Source: Aeromicrobium sp. Root472D3
Lineage (GTDB): Bacteria > Actinomycetota > Actinomycetes > Propionibacteriales > Nocardioidaceae
Direction of reading: 5' to 3'
Assembly: GCF_001426485.1 (NCBI RefSeq)
Contig: NZ_LMET01000001.1
Span: 1,974,505-2,038,504 of the forward strand
Length of the DNA stretch: 64,000 nucleotides
The position numbers and the translations under genes are program-made. The notes below the pieces were generated by a model. That model had not been told where the DNA came from. It searched no databases and worked only from the letters and a program-made list of their open reading frames with translations. Position 1 is the stretch's first letter. Every line of letters begins with the position of its first letter. This document shows, one piece after another, positions 33,383 through 42,101 of this stretch.

Positions 33383-33700
33383 TCAGTCGTCGTCGTCGAG
33401 GTCGTCGCGGTCGTCCGGGTCGTCGTCATCGTCGTCGTAGTCTCGCGGAGACGGCACGGTGCGGTCGAACCGGTCGTCGTCGTCATCGTCGTCGTCCGCG
33501 GGCGCCGGAGCCGGCGCCGGCGCGGGCGACGACCCCGGGGACGGGTCGGGCGCCGGGGTGGCGGTCGGCGTGATGACGACGGGGGTCGTGTCCTGCGGCT
33601 CGGGGTCGGCCCCGGCCGCGATCCGGGCGACGACGACGATCGCGAGCGCGACCGCGACGACCGCGATCACGATCGTGACGACACGGCGTGGCTCGAGCAT
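33383..33700 (-). CDS. Single-pass membrane protein with Pro-rich linker and poly-Asp tail
   Basis: A 105-residue protein. Residues 7-30 (VVTIVIAVVAVALAIVVVAR) form a membrane helix or uncleaved signal. A Pro/Ala/Thr-rich linker of about 40 residues follows, then a C-terminal tail in which Asp dominates (DDDDDDDD, later DYDDDDDDP). The tail could bind cations at the cell surface. Its place directly upstream of the sensor kinase suggests a link to the sensed signal. No family was recognised. The ATG at 33700 has CAGGCT 6 bases upstream. Confidence 0.6.
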   Translation of the reverse strand: MLEPRRVVTIVIAVVAVALAIVVVARIAAGADPEPQDTTPVVITPTATPAPDPSPGSSPAPAPAPAPADDDDDDDDRFDRTVPSPRDYDDDDDDPDDRDDLDDDD

Positions 33701-33706
33701 GCTCCC

Positions 33707-33712
33707 AGCCTG
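33707..33712 (-). promoter_or_regulatory. Leaderless-type -10 hexamer for the Asp-rich protein and two-component operon
   Basis: CAGGCT on the minus strand, 6 bases before the ATG at 33700. Confidence 0.45.
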
Positions 33713-33796
33713 CCCGACGCGGTCCCGCGGATCGATGAGGAGGCGATGAGAGACTTCTTAGGTTCGGCCCGCCACGGCACGGCCGCCGTCGTGTGG

Positions 33797-33802
33797 CACA
33801 GT
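33797..33802 (+). promoter_or_regulatory. Leaderless-type -10 hexamer for ribF
   Basis: CACAGT, 6 bases before the GTG at 33809. Confidence 0.45.
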
Positions 33803-33808
33803 TTTCCC

Positions 33809-34744
33809 GTGACGATCTGGCGCGACTTCCCCGGGGCATCGACCGTCGCACGCGTCGAGCCCGCCGCCGTGACGGTCGGAAACTTCGACGGCGTCCACCG
33901 CGGCCACCAGCACGTCATCGAGCGCACGCGCGAGCTCTCGCGGGGTCTGCCGGTCATCGCCGTGACGTTCGAGCCCCACCCGCTGGCCGTCGTCGCGCCC
34001 GACCACGCGCCCAAGCGGCTCGCGACGACCGAGCGCCGCGTCGAGCTGCTGCACGCCGCCGGGGCCGACGAGATCCGCATCCTCGACTTCACCCGGGCGA
34101 TGGCGGCGTGGACGCCGCAGGAGTTCGTCGACCGCGTGCTGCGCGACGAGCTGCGCGCCTCGCTCGTCGCGGTCGGCGAGAACTTCCGCTTCGGCCACCG
34201 CGCCCAGGGCGACACGACGTTCCTGCGCCGGGCGGGCGAGCAGGCCGGCTTCACGGTCGACGCCCTCGACCTCGACGGCGGCACCGAGCCGTACTCATCG
34301 ACGCTGGTGCGGGCTCACGTCGCCGCCGGCCGGATGCGCGAGGCGGCCGACGTCCTGGGCCGTCCGCACGAGGTCTCCGGCATCGTCCGCAAGGGCGACC
34401 AGCGCGGACGCGACCTGGGGTATCCCACGGCCAACGTGCCGGTCGACGAGGCGTACGCCGTGCCGCCCGACGGCGTGTACGCCGGATGGCTGGTGCGCGA
34501 CGGTGGCACCGGCGAGCGGCTGCCGGCCGCGATCTCGGTCGGCACGAACCCGACGTTCGACGGCGTCGAGCGGAGGGTCGAGTCGTACGTCCTCGACCGC
34601 ACCGACCTCGACCTGTACGGCGAGGCGATCCGCGTCGAGTTCGTCGACCTGCTGCGCGGCATGGAGAAGTTCGACGGCATCGACGACCTGATCGTGCAGA
34701 TGGCCGACGACGTCGTGCGCACCCGCTCGGCCCTCGGCCTGTAG
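33809..34744 (+). CDS. ribF: Bifunctional riboflavin kinase/FAD synthetase
   Basis: A 311-residue enzyme that makes FMN and FAD from riboflavin. The N-terminal FMN adenylyltransferase half has [14 protein letters not shown] and [10 protein letters not shown], then [10 protein letters not shown]. The C-terminal kinase half has the [18 protein letters not shown] nucleotide/flavin loop and the [12 protein letters not shown] motif. GTG at 33809 is chosen over an ATG at 33746 because the upstream extension is not family-like and a -10 hexamer sits 6 bases before the GTG. It stands between the truB and rpsO regions, its usual place. Confidence 0.92.
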   Translation: MTIWRDFPGASTVARVEPAAVTVGNFDGVHRGHQHVIERTRELSRGLPVIAVTFEPHPLAVVAPDHAPKRLATTERRVELLHAAGADEIRILDFTRAMAAWTPQEFVDRVLRDELRASLVAVGENFRFGHRAQGDTTFLRRAGEQAGFTVDALDLDGGTEPYSSTLVRAHVAAGRMREAADVLGRPHEVSGIVRKGDQRGRDLGYPTANVPVDEAYAVPPDGVYAGWLVRDGGTGERLPAAISVGTNPTFDGVERRVESYVLDRTDLDLYGEAIRVEFVDLLRGMEKFDGIDDLIVQMADDVVRTRSALGL

Positions 34745-34764
34745 CCGCCCCGGGGCGACGCGGG

Positions 34765-35646
34765 TCAGCGCACCGCCGCGGCCACCAGGTCGGCCACGGC
34801 CGTCATGCCGCGGGCGGTGGGGTGGAACACGATGCCGTCGCCGGCCTTCGGCGACACGCCGTTGGTCCAGGCCTCGTCGCCGGCGCACGCGTCGTGACCC
34901 TCGGACGGCCCCCGCAGCGACACGTAGGCGACGCCCGCCTGCTCGGCGGCCCTCGCCAGCGCGGCGTCGAGCGCGGTCTCGGCCGTGACGACCGAGGTGA
35001 CGTCGCCCGCGACGATGCCGGCGGCCTCGCACGTGCCGGAGGCCGGCATGATCCGCGGGTAGCCCACCAGGACGACCCGGGCGCCGGGCGCGGTCGTGCC
35101 GGCCTTCTCGAGCAGGGACACGAGGTCTCCGGTCGTCCGCTCGAGGATCGCCGGCGCCTCGTCGTCGACGTAGGAGCTGCACTGCTGGGCGCTGACGGTG
35201 CACGCCTGGATCAGCGACAGGAAGAGCCCGCCGTCGTTGCCGCCGGCGCTGACGGTCACGAGGCCGGCGTCGGCCGGGACGGTGCCGGAGCCGAGCGTCG
35301 TCGACAGGTCGGCCGTCGTCGCCCCCGAGCAGCTGAGGTCGGTCAGGGTCAGGTCGAGCGAGGCGGCCAGGCGTGTGGGCCAGTTGGCCGACGACCGGCC
35401 GCACAGCCCGGCGTTGGCCTGCTCCGGCGCGATGCCGGGACCGGCGGTGTAGGAGTCGCCCAGCGCGACGTACGTCGAGGCGTCGGCCGACGAGGGCACC
35501 GGGGCCGTGGGGGAGGACGTCGCGGGGCTCGGCCCGGCGGCGTCGGACGACCCGCCCGCGCTGCACCCCGCCACGAGGACGAGGAGTGCGGACAGTGCCG
35601 TGACGGCGGAGCCGATCGTGCCAAGTCGTCGCGGCGGTGTGTGCAT
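34765..35646 (-). CDS. SGNH/GDSL-type lipase or esterase, lipoprotein
   Basis: A 293-residue secreted hydrolase. The signal peptide ends in LVLVAGC, a lipobox, so Cys28 or so is lipidated and the protein is tethered outside. After a Ser/Pro/Ala-rich spacer, block [10 protein letters not shown] carries the catalytic Ser, the oxyanion Gly and Asn lie in SAGGND, and the C-terminal FHPTARGM supplies the catalytic His. It resembles the SGNH_hydro_2 lipases of actinobacteria (Streptomyces-type). The lipid or polysaccharide-ester substrate is unknown. TAGCCT 6 bases upstream supports the start. Confidence 0.85.
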   Translation of the reverse strand: MHTPPRRLGTIGSAVTALSALLVLVAGCSAGGSSDAAGPSPATSSPTAPVPSSADASTYVALGDSYTAGPGIAPEQANAGLCGRSSANWPTRLAASLDLTLTDLSCSGATTADLSTTLGSGTVPADAGLVTVSAGGNDGGLFLSLIQACTVSAQQCSSYVDDEAPAILERTTGDLVSLLEKAGTTAPGARVVLVGYPRIMPASGTCEAAGIVAGDVTSVVTAETALDAALARAAEQAGVAYVSLRGPSEGHDACAGDEAWTNGVSPKAGDGIVFHPTARGMTAVADLVAAAVR

Positions 35647-35652
35647 GCAGCG

Positions 35653-35658
35653 AGGCTA
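35653..35658 (-). promoter_or_regulatory. Leaderless-type -10 hexamer for the lipase lipoprotein gene
   Basis: TAGCCT on the minus strand, 6 bases before the ATG at 35646. Confidence 0.5.
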
Positions 35659-35697
35659 GCGACCGCTGCCACGCGGCGGGGACGTGCCGCGCGGCGA

Positions 35698-35728
35698 TTG
35701 GCCCTGGGAACACCGCCGCTGATAGTCT
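35698..35728 (+). promoter_or_regulatory. Probable rpsO promoter
   Basis: TTGGCC (35698-35703) and TAGTCT (35723-35728) with a 19-base spacer. It gives an rpsO leader of about 80 bases, one of the few clearly leadered transcripts here, in which S15 autoregulation could operate. Confidence 0.4.
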
Positions 35729-35815
35729 GGTCGCTGCCGTGTGATCGGCCACGGATCGATAGTGCCCCGGTGGATGTGCCCGGGCGCGCCGTGCAACGGA
35801 ACCTCAAGGAGAAAC

Positions 35816-36106
35816 GTGTCGAAGAAGACTGCTGCGCCCACAGTTGCGGGCGTCGCCAAGGAAGACATCATCAAGCAGTACGCGCTCAGCGACGGCGACA
35901 CCGGATCCCCCGAGGTCCAGATCGCCCTGCTCACCGCGCGCATCGCGCACCTGACGGGTCACCTGCAGGAGCACAAGCACGACCACCACAGCCGTCGTGG
36001 CCTGCTGCTGCTGGTCGGACAGCGTCGTCGCCTGCTCAACTACCTGCAGAACAACGACATCGAGCGCTACCGCGGGCTCATCGAGCGTCTCGGTCTGCGC
36101 CGCTAG
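35816..36106 (+). CDS. rpsO: 30S ribosomal protein S15
   Basis: A 96-residue ribosomal protein that binds 16S rRNA at the central domain. [16 protein letters not shown], then [19 protein letters not shown] and [15 protein letters not shown] are the S15 signature. The N-terminus is longer by a few residues than E. coli S15 ([13 protein letters not shown]). GTG at 35816 follows AAGGAG at a 4-base gap. A strong terminator hairpin follows the stop. Confidence 0.96.
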   Translation: MSKKTAAPTVAGVAKEDIIKQYALSDGDTGSPEVQIALLTARIAHLTGHLQEHKHDHHSRRGLLLLVGQRRRLLNYLQNNDIERYRGLIERLGLRR

Positions 36107-36114
36107 CACCCCCG

Positions 36115-36145
36115 GAGGCGGTCACTTCTTCGAAGTGGCCGCCTC
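36115..36145 (+). terminator. rpsO terminator
   Basis: GAGGCGGTCACTTC, loop TTC, and GAAGTGGCCGCCTC: a 14-bp stem with one G-T pair, followed by TT, 8 bases after the rpsO stop. Confidence 0.7.
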
Positions 36146-36310
36146 TTGCACAACTCCACAGCACCACCCCGAAACACTCCAGACGAGAGCCGCGGCACGC
36201 GCGCTCGGTCCTCGGTAGTGGCCGTCGGGACGCTCGCAGCACGTGGGCTCCCCGCAGGCCTCGATCGAAGACCGGCATGGTTCACCGCCGTTCGGCGCTC
36301 GTCCCAACAG

Positions 36311-36326
36311 GCAGGCTCCCGCCTGC
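36311..36326 (+). promoter_or_regulatory. Hairpin directly upstream of the pnp ribosome binding site
   Basis: GCAGGC, TCCC, GCCTGC: 6-bp perfect stem ending one base before GGAAGGGA (36327-36334), the pnp ribosome binding site. The pnp leader is a known autoregulatory target in other bacteria, so this element may take part; that role is inference. Confidence 0.35.
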
Positions 36327-36339
36327 GGAAGGGACTTCC

Positions 36340-38562
36340 ATGTCCGAACTCCACTCCGTCGAGACAGTCATCGACAACGGTGCCTTCGGCACCCGCAGCA
36401 TCCGCTTCGAGACGGGCGTCCTCGCCCAGCAGGCCGCCGGCTCGGTGTCGGCGTTCCTCGACGACGACACGATGCTGCTGTCGGCCACGACGGCCGGCAA
36501 GCACCCCAAGGACCACTTCGACTTCTTCCCCCTGACGATCGACGTCGAGGAGCGGATGTACGCCGCCGGTCGCATCCCGGGCTCGTTCTTCCGTCGCGAG
36601 GGCCGTCCCTCCGAGGACGCGATCCTCACGTGCCGCCTGATCGACCGCCCCCTGCGCCCGACCTTCAAGAAGGGTCTGCGCAACGAGGTCCAGGTCGTCA
36701 TCACGGTCCTGGCGCTCAACCCCGACACCCCGTACGACGTCCTCGCGATCAACGCCGCCTCGGCGTCCACCCAGATCTCGGGCCTGCCGTTCACCGGCCC
36801 GGTCGGCGCCACGCGCGTCGCCCTGATCGACGGCCAGTGGGTCGGCTTCCCGACGCACAGCCAGCTCGAGAACGCGGTGTTCGACATGGTCGTCGCCGGC
36901 CGCATCACCGCCGACGGCGACGTCGCGATCATGATGGTCGAGGCCGAGAGCACCGAGGTCACGTGGGACCTCGTCCAGAGCGGCGTCCAGGCGCCGACCG
37001 AGGAGATCGTCGCGGGTGGCCTCGAGGCCGCCAAGGCGTTCATCAAGCAGCTGTGCGCGGCGCAGATCGAGCTCGCGTCGACCGCCGCCAAGCCGGTCCG
37101 CGACTTCCCGATCTTCCTCGACTACGAGGACGACGCGTTCGAGGCCGTCGAGGCCATCGCGAAGGCCCCGCTCGCCGAGGCCGCGACGATCCTGCACAAG
37201 GCCGAGCGCGAGGACCGCGAGGCCGAGATCAAGGCCGACGTCATCGACCAGCTCGGCGAGAAGTTCGCCGGACGCGAGAAGGAGCTCGGCGCCGCCGTCC
37301 GCTCCGTCCTCAAGTCGGTCATCCGCGAGCGCGTCCTGCGCGACAAGGTCCGCATCGACGGCCGTGGCCTCGAGGACATCCGTGCCCTCAGCGCCGAGGT
37401 CGGCATCGTCCCCCGCGTGCACGGCTCGGCGCTGTTCCAGCGCGGCGAGACCCAGATCATGGGCATCACGACGCTGAACATGCTGGGCCTGGAGCAGAAG
37501 CTCGACACCCTCTCGCCCGAGACGTCGCGCCGCTACATGCACAACTACAACTTCCCGCCCTACTCGACCGGTGAGACCGGCCGGGTCGGTTCGCCGAAGC
37601 GTCGCGAGATCGGTCACGGCGCCCTCGCGGGCCGTGCGCTGCTGCCCGTGCTGCCGACGCGCGAGGAGTTCCCCTACGCGATCCGTCAGGTCTCCGAGGC
37701 GCTGAGCTCGAACGGCTCGACGTCGATGGGCTCGGTCTGCGCGTCGACGCTGGGCCTGCTCAACGCTGGCGTCCCGCTGCGCGCGCCGGTCGCCGGCATC
37801 GCGATGGGTCTGATCTCCGGTGAGGTCGACGGCCAGCAGACGTTCGTGACGCTGACCGACATCCTCGGAGCCGAGGACGCCTTCGGCGACATGGACTTCA
37901 AGGTCGCCGGAACGCGCGAGTTCGTCACGGCCCTGCAGCTCGACACCAAGCTCGACGGCATCCCCGCCGACGTGCTGGCCGGTGCCCTGCAGCAGGCCTA
38001 CGGCGCCCGCGTCGCGATCCTCGACGTCATGGCCGAGGCCATCGACGAGCCCGACGAGATGAGCCCCTACGCGCCGCGGATCATCACGATCAAGATCCCC
38101 GTCGACAAGATCGGCGAGGTCATCGGCCCCAAGGGCAAGATCATCAACCAGATCCAGGACGAGACGGGCGCCAACATCTCGCTCGAGGACGACGGCACGG
38201 TCTACGTCGGTGCCGAGAACGGCGAGGCCGCCGAGGCCGCGCGCGACGCGATCAACGCGATCGCCAACCCGACGATGCCCGAGGTCGGCGAGCGCTACCT
38301 CGGCACCGTCGTCAAGACGGTCGACTTCGGCGCGTTCGTGTCGCTGGCGCCGGGCCGTGACGGACTGCTGCACATCAGCAAGCTGCGCGACCTCAACGGT
38401 GGCCAGCGCGTCAACAACGTCGAGGACGTCGTCAAGGTCGGCCAGAAGATCCAGGTCGAGATCGCCGAGCTCGGCGACCGCGGCAAGCTCTCGCTGATCC
38501 CGGTCATCGAGAAGTCGGACGAGCCCGAGGCCGTTGCGGCCGAGGAGCCGGCCGACGCCTGA
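36340..38562 (+). CDS. pnp: Polyribonucleotide nucleotidyltransferase (PNPase)
   Basis: A 740-residue 3'-to-5' phosphorolytic exonuclease that also makes RNA tails in actinobacteria. Two RNase PH domains (the second with [17 protein letters not shown] and [17 protein letters not shown]), a helical linker, then KH ([18 protein letters not shown]) and S1 ([18 protein letters not shown]) are all present. The length is normal. ATG at 36340 has GGAAGGGA upstream. It ends before a perfect hairpin terminator. Confidence 0.96.
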   Translation: MSELHSVETVIDNGAFGTRSIRFETGVLAQQAAGSVSAFLDDDTMLLSATTAGKHPKDHFDFFPLTIDVEERMYAAGRIPGSFFRREGRPSEDAILTCRLIDRPLRPTFKKGLRNEVQVVITVLALNPDTPYDVLAINAASASTQISGLPFTGPVGATRVALIDGQWVGFPTHSQLENAVFDMVVAGRITADGDVAIMMVEAESTEVTWDLVQSGVQAPTEEIVAGGLEAAKAFIKQLCAAQIELASTAAKPVRDFPIFLDYEDDAFEAVEAIAKAPLAEAATILHKAEREDREAEIKADVIDQLGEKFAGREKELGAAVRSVLKSVIRERVLRDKVRIDGRGLEDIRALSAEVGIVPRVHGSALFQRGETQIMGITTLNMLGLEQKLDTLSPETSRRYMHNYNFPPYSTGETGRVGSPKRREIGHGALAGRALLPVLPTREEFPYAIRQVSEALSSNGSTSMGSVCASTLGLLNAGVPLRAPVAGIAMGLISGEVDGQQTFVTLTDILGAEDAFGDMDFKVAGTREFVTALQLDTKLDGIPADVLAGALQQAYGARVAILDVMAEAIDEPDEMSPYAPRIITIKIPVDKIGEVIGPKGKIINQIQDETGANISLEDDGTVYVGAENGEAAEAARDAINAIANPTMPEVGERYLGTVVKTVDFGAFVSLAPGRDGLLHISKLRDLNGGQRVNNVEDVVKVGQKIQVEIAELGDRGKLSLIPVIEKSDEPEAVAAEEPADA

Positions 38563-38571
38563 TCGTCGCTC

Positions 38572-38609
38572 CAGAAGGGCCCCGCTGCCACGGCAGCGGG
38601 GCCCTTCTG
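38572..38609 (+). terminator. pnp terminator
   Basis: The arms 38572-38589 and 38592-38609 are 18-base perfect reverse complements (CAGAAGGGCCCCGCTGCC and its partner), 9 bases after the pnp stop. Confidence 0.7.
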
Positions 38610-38619
38610 CGTCCCATGA

Positions 38620-38625
38620 CAGGAT
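38620..38625 (+). promoter_or_regulatory. Leaderless-type -10 hexamer for kynU
   Basis: CAGGAT, 6 bases before the ATG at 38632 and 11 bases after the pnp terminator. Confidence 0.45.
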
Positions 38626-38631
38626 CGGCGC

Positions 38632-39831
38632 ATGACGACGCCCCCCGACGAGCTCGACGCCGCCGACCCGCTCGCCCCGTTCCGTGACCGCTTCGTGATC
38701 GACGACGACCTCGTCGCCTACCTCGACGGCAACTCGCTGGGACGCCTGCCGCGGGCGACGCTCGACCGGCTGGCCGCGTTCGTGCGTGAGGAGTGGGGTG
38801 GGCGACTGATCCGCGGGTGGTCCGAGGGGTGGGTCGACCTGCCGGTCGAGGTGGGCGACGAGCTCGGCGCGGCCCTCCTCGGTGCCGCGGCGGGCCAGAC
38901 CGTCGTGGCCGACTCGACGTCGGTGTGCATCTACAAGCTGCTGCACGCCGCGGTCGGCCTGCGTCCGGGGCGCGACCAGATCGTGATCGACGCGACGAAC
39001 TTCCCGACCGACCGCTACCTCGTCGAGTCCGTCGCCTCGGCACGCGGCATGGAGGTGCGGTGGCTCGAGCCCGACCTCGTCGAGAACGTCACGGCCGACG
39101 TGCTCGCGGCGGCGCTCGGCGACCGCACCGCGGTGGTGCTGCTCAGCCACGTCGACTACCGGTCCGGCACGCTGCTCGACCTGCCGGGGCTGACGCGGCA
39201 GGTGCACGGGGCCGGGGCGGTCGTGATCTGGGACCTGTGCCACTCGGCGGGCGCCGTGCCGATCGACCTGGACGCGGCCGAGGTCGACCTCGCCGTCGGC
39301 TGCACCTACAAGTACGTCAACGCCGGCCCGGGCGCGCCGGCGTACGTCTACGTCGCGCAGCGCCACCTGGCCGACGCCGCCCAGCCCATCGCGGGGTGGT
39401 GGAGCGCCGCCGACCTGTTCGCGATGTCCGACACCTACGAGCCGTCGGGCTCGGTGCGCCGGATGCTCAGCGGCACGCCGCCGGTCGCCGGCATCCTCGC
39501 CGTGCAGGAGGGGGTGCGGCTCATCGCCGAGGCAGGGGTCGACGCCGTCCGCACCAAGTCCGAGCAGCTGACGGCGTACGCCGTCGAGCTCGTCGACGAG
39601 CTGGGGCTCGAGGTCGTCACGCCGCGCGACCCGGCGCGGCGGGGGAGCCACGTGACGGTGCGCCACCCCGACGCCCGCGCGGTGACCGAGCGCCTCGTCG
39701 AGCGAGGCGTCGTGCCCGACTTCCGCGAGCCCGACCTCATCCGCCTGGGCCTGTCTCCGCTGACGACGTCGTACGCCGAGGTGGCCGCGGCGGCGCGCAT
39801 CCTGGGCGAGGTGACCGCGCCGATAGGCTGA
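38632..39831 (+). CDS. kynU: Kynureninase
   Basis: A 399-residue fold type I PLP enzyme that cleaves kynurenine to anthranilate and alanine. Family landmarks are YLDGNSLGRLP near the start, NFPTDRYLVE, VIWDLCHSAGA with the PLP-contacting Asp, and CTYKYVNAGPGAPA with the Schiff-base Lys near 227. Other kynurenine-pathway genes (tdo, kynB) are not in the window, so it may act alone or with distant genes. It has its own leaderless-type promoter. Confidence 0.88.
   Translation: MTTPPDELDAADPLAPFRDRFVIDDDLVAYLDGNSLGRLPRATLDRLAAFVREEWGGRLIRGWSEGWVDLPVEVGDELGAALLGAAAGQTVVADSTSVCIYKLLHAAVGLRPGRDQIVIDATNFPTDRYLVESVASARGMEVRWLEPDLVENVTADVLAAALGDRTAVVLLSHVDYRSGTLLDLPGLTRQVHGAGAVVIWDLCHSAGAVPIDLDAAEVDLAVGCTYKYVNAGPGAPAYVYVAQRHLADAAQPIAGWWSAADLFAMSDTYEPSGSVRRMLSGTPPVAGILAVQEGVRLIAEAGVDAVRTKSEQLTAYAVELVDELGLEVVTPRDPARRGSHVTVRHPDARAVTERLVERGVVPDFREPDLIRLGLSPLTTSYAEVAAAARILGEVTAPIG
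39824..39829 (+). promoter_or_regulatory. Leaderless-type -10 hexamer for dapB
   Basis: TAGGCT, 7 bases before the ATG at 39837. It overlaps the last codons of kynU. Confidence 0.45.
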
Positions 39832-39836
39832 GCGGC

Positions 39837-40580
39837 ATGACACGGGTCGCAGTGCTGGGCGCCAAGGGGCGCATGGGGTCGGAGTCGGTGCGGGCCATCG
39901 GTGCCGCCGACGGGCTCGAGGTCGTCGCCGAGATCGACCAGGGCGACCCGCTCGACCTCATCACGTCGTCGGGCGCCGACGTCGCGCTCGACTTCACGCA
40001 GCCGGCGGCCGCGCTCGACAACGTCACGTGGTGCGTCGAGCACGGCGTGCACGTCGTCGTCGGGACCTCCGGCTTCGACGACGAGCGCATCGCGGCGGTG
40101 CGGTCGTTGCTGGGCGAGGCGCCGACGACCGGCGCCCTGATCGTCCCGAACTTCTCGATCGGCGCGATCCTGATGATGCGGTTCGCCGAGACGGCGGCGC
40201 CGTTCTTCGAGTCGATCGAGGTCATCGAGATGCACCACCCCGACAAGATCGACGCCCCCTCCGGCACGGCCGTGCGCACCGCCGAGGTCATGGCGGCGGC
40301 CCGGGCGGCTGCCGGTTCCGCGCCACTGCCCGACGCGACGACGTCCGACCCCGACGGGGCCAGGGGCGCGCGGGTGTCCGGCATCCCCGTGCACGCGGTG
40401 CGTGCGCGCGGGTTCGTCGCGTCGCAGGAGGTGCTGTTCGGCGGCGTCGGCGAGACGTTCTCGATCCGGCACGACTCGCACGACCGCGGCTCGTTCATGC
40501 CGGGCGTCGTGGCCGCGGTGGCCGGCGTCGCGGAGCGTCCGGGCGTGACGGTGGGTCTCGACGCCGTCCTCGGCCTCTGA
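39837..40580 (+). CDS. dapB: 4-hydroxy-tetrahydrodipicolinate reductase
   Basis: A 247-residue NAD(P)H enzyme of the lysine/diaminopimelate pathway. The nucleotide loop VAVLGAKGRMG begins the protein. EMHHPDKIDAPSGTA carries the catalytic His and Lys, and NFSIGAILMM matches the substrate-domain start. The product feeds peptidoglycan and lysine synthesis together with dapA at 46997. It is convergent with azlD, with an 8-base gap. Confidence 0.95.
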   Translation: MTRVAVLGAKGRMGSESVRAIGAADGLEVVAEIDQGDPLDLITSSGADVALDFTQPAAALDNVTWCVEHGVHVVVGTSGFDDERIAAVRSLLGEAPTTGALIVPNFSIGAILMMRFAETAAPFFESIEVIEMHHPDKIDAPSGTAVRTAEVMAAARAAAGSAPLPDATTSDPDGARGARVSGIPVHAVRARGFVASQEVLFGGVGETFSIRHDSHDRGSFMPGVVAAVAGVAERPGVTVGLDAVLGL

Positions 40581-40588
40581 TCCCTCGG

Positions 40589-40894
40589 TCAGAGCTGGCG
40601 GACGAGCGCGGCGACCAGCGCCGCCGCGACGACCATCGGCAGGAACGGCACCCGCAGGGCCAGCAGCAGGGCCGCGACGCCCAGGGCCAGCAGGCGGGCG
40701 TCGACCTGCACCGACGACCCGTCGGCGAGCACCTGCACCGCGATCAGCGCCCCGAGCAGCCCGGCGGGGATGAGCTCGACGGCCCGGACGGTCAGCGGGT
40801 GCTGCAGCACGGTCGGCGGCACCGACAGCCCGGCGTACTTCAGCGCGAAGCACCCGACCACCATGATCGCGATGCCCGCCCAGACGGTCGTCAC
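40589..40894 (-). CDS. azlD: AzlD-family branched-chain amino acid export subunit
   Basis: A 101-residue membrane protein with about four hydrophobic helices. The length and sequence (FALKYAGLSVPPTV, then IPAGLLGALIAVQVL) match AzlD, the small partner of AzlC permeases that export branched-chain amino acids. GTG at 40894 overlaps the azlC stop (GTGA). It is the last gene of a four-gene minus-strand operon. Confidence 0.82.
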   Translation of the reverse strand: MTTVWAGIAIMVVGCFALKYAGLSVPPTVLQHPLTVRAVELIPAGLLGALIAVQVLADGSSVQVDARLLALGVAALLLALRVPFLPMVVAAALVAALVRQL

Positions 40895-41562
40895 GCGGCC
40901 GCCCTCGGCCGCCACAGCAGCCCGAGCAGCACCGCGACGCCACCCCCGAGGACGATCGGCAGCCCTGCGCTCGTGACGGGCACGAGCCCGAGCGCGACAG
41001 CGGCACCCACGAACGCCACGAGGCGTCCGGTCCACGACGACAGGCGGGGCCACAGCAGCCCGAGGAACGCGGCCCCCACCGCCGCGTCGAGGCCGTACGT
41101 GCGGGGGTCGCCGATCGCGTCGCCGGCGAGGGCACCCGCGAACGTCGTGGCGTTCCAGAGCACGAAGATCGAGATGCCGGTCCAGTAGAAGCCGAGTCGC
41201 GCCTGTCGCCGGGTCTCGCGCGTCACGCCCATCGCGGTCGACTCGTCGATCACGAAGTGCGCCGAGGCGAGCCGAGCACGCGGGTCGAGGTCGAGCCGCG
41301 GGGCCATGCTGACGCCGTAGAACAGGTTGCGGCTGCCCAGCAGCACCGCGGTCAGCGCGCCCGTCAGCGGGTTGCCGCCCGACGCGACGATGCCGACGAA
41401 CGCGAACTGCGACGCCCCCGTGAACACCAGCAGCGAGATCAGGCACGTCTGCAGCACCGACAGTCCCGACGCCGTCGAGATCGCCCCGAACGAGACGCCG
41501 TACGCACCCGTCGCGAGGCCGACGCCGAGGGAGTCGACGACGATGCTGCGATCGGTCGTCAT
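40891..41562 (-). CDS. azlC: AzlC-family branched-chain amino acid permease
   Basis: A 223-residue membrane protein with six to seven helices. VGLATGAYGVSFGAIS, FTGASQFAFVGIVASG and LLGSRNLFYGVSMAP are conserved AzlC segments. With AzlD it exports leucine, isoleucine, valine or analogues. ATG at 41562 overlaps the GNAT stop (ATGA), so all four operon genes are coupled. Confidence 0.87.
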   Translation of the reverse strand: MTTDRSIVVDSLGVGLATGAYGVSFGAISTASGLSVLQTCLISLLVFTGASQFAFVGIVASGGNPLTGALTAVLLGSRNLFYGVSMAPRLDLDPRARLASAHFVIDESTAMGVTRETRRQARLGFYWTGISIFVLWNATTFAGALAGDAIGDPRTYGLDAAVGAAFLGLLWPRLSSWTGRLVAFVGAAVALGLVPVTSAGLPIVLGGGVAVLLGLLWRPRAAA

Positions 41563-42101
41563 GCCAGGCTGGTGTGCAGCCGCACCTGCTTGATCGTCGC
41601 CCCGGTCGCGGAGCCGAGCTCGCGGTGGGCCCCGTCGGCCGCCCACCCCGACTCGGTCACGAAGGCCCGCAGCGCGTCGTCGGCGGCATTGACCCACCAC
41701 ACGGCGCGGGTGAACCGGTCGGCAGCCAGCGTGTCCATCGCGGCCTGCAGCAGGCGTGAGCCGTGCCCGGCCCGCTGGTGCCCGGCGTCGACGACGAACT
41801 CGCCGACCTCGCCGTCGGCCACGCGGTCGCTGTCGGGGTCGAACGAGGGGTGCACCAGCGCGAACCCACGGACGTCCGCGCGCTCGAGCGCCACCAGCAC
41901 GCGCAGGCGGGCGTCCTGCGGCGTCGTGATGGTCGAGATCCACCGCTCGGTCAGCGCGGCCGGGTCGAGTGCGTCGAGCTCGGCCGCGGGGATCAGGTGC
42001 GCGTAGCTCGTGCGCCAGGACGCGAGCTGCACGCGCACGATCGCGGCGGCGTCGTCGGGCCACGCCAGGCGGGCGCTGACGTCGGCGGTGGGGCCGCTCA
42101 C
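41559..42101 (-). CDS. GNAT family N-acetyltransferase
   Basis: A 180-residue protein with the GNAT fold: an N-terminal substrate segment (VQLASWRTSYAHLIP, common in RimI-like enzymes), a central strand GEFVVDAGHQRAGHGSRLLQ with the acetyl-CoA loop RAGHGS, and a C-terminal AFVTESGWAADGAHREL. GTG at 42101 overlaps the slipin stop (GTGA). The acceptor is unknown; operon position suggests an amino acid or drug exported by AzlCD, but this is speculative. Confidence 0.78.
   Translation of the reverse strand: MSGPTADVSARLAWPDDAAAIVRVQLASWRTSYAHLIPAAELDALDPAALTERWISTITTPQDARLRVLVALERADVRGFALVHPSFDPDSDRVADGEVGEFVVDAGHQRAGHGSRLLQAAMDTLAADRFTRAVWWVNAADDALRAFVTESGWAADGAHRELGSATGATIKQVRLHTSLA

Noticed and set aside
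33793-38562. A 1589-codon plus-strand frame running from ribF through pnp
   Set aside because: Only the last 740 codons (from 36340) are PNPase. The rest passes through ribF, the antisense lipase and rpsO in wrong frames.
36103-39843. A 1246-codon minus-strand frame opposite pnp and kynU
   Set aside because: Same codon-bias artefact; the plus strand encodes clear PNPase and kynureninase.
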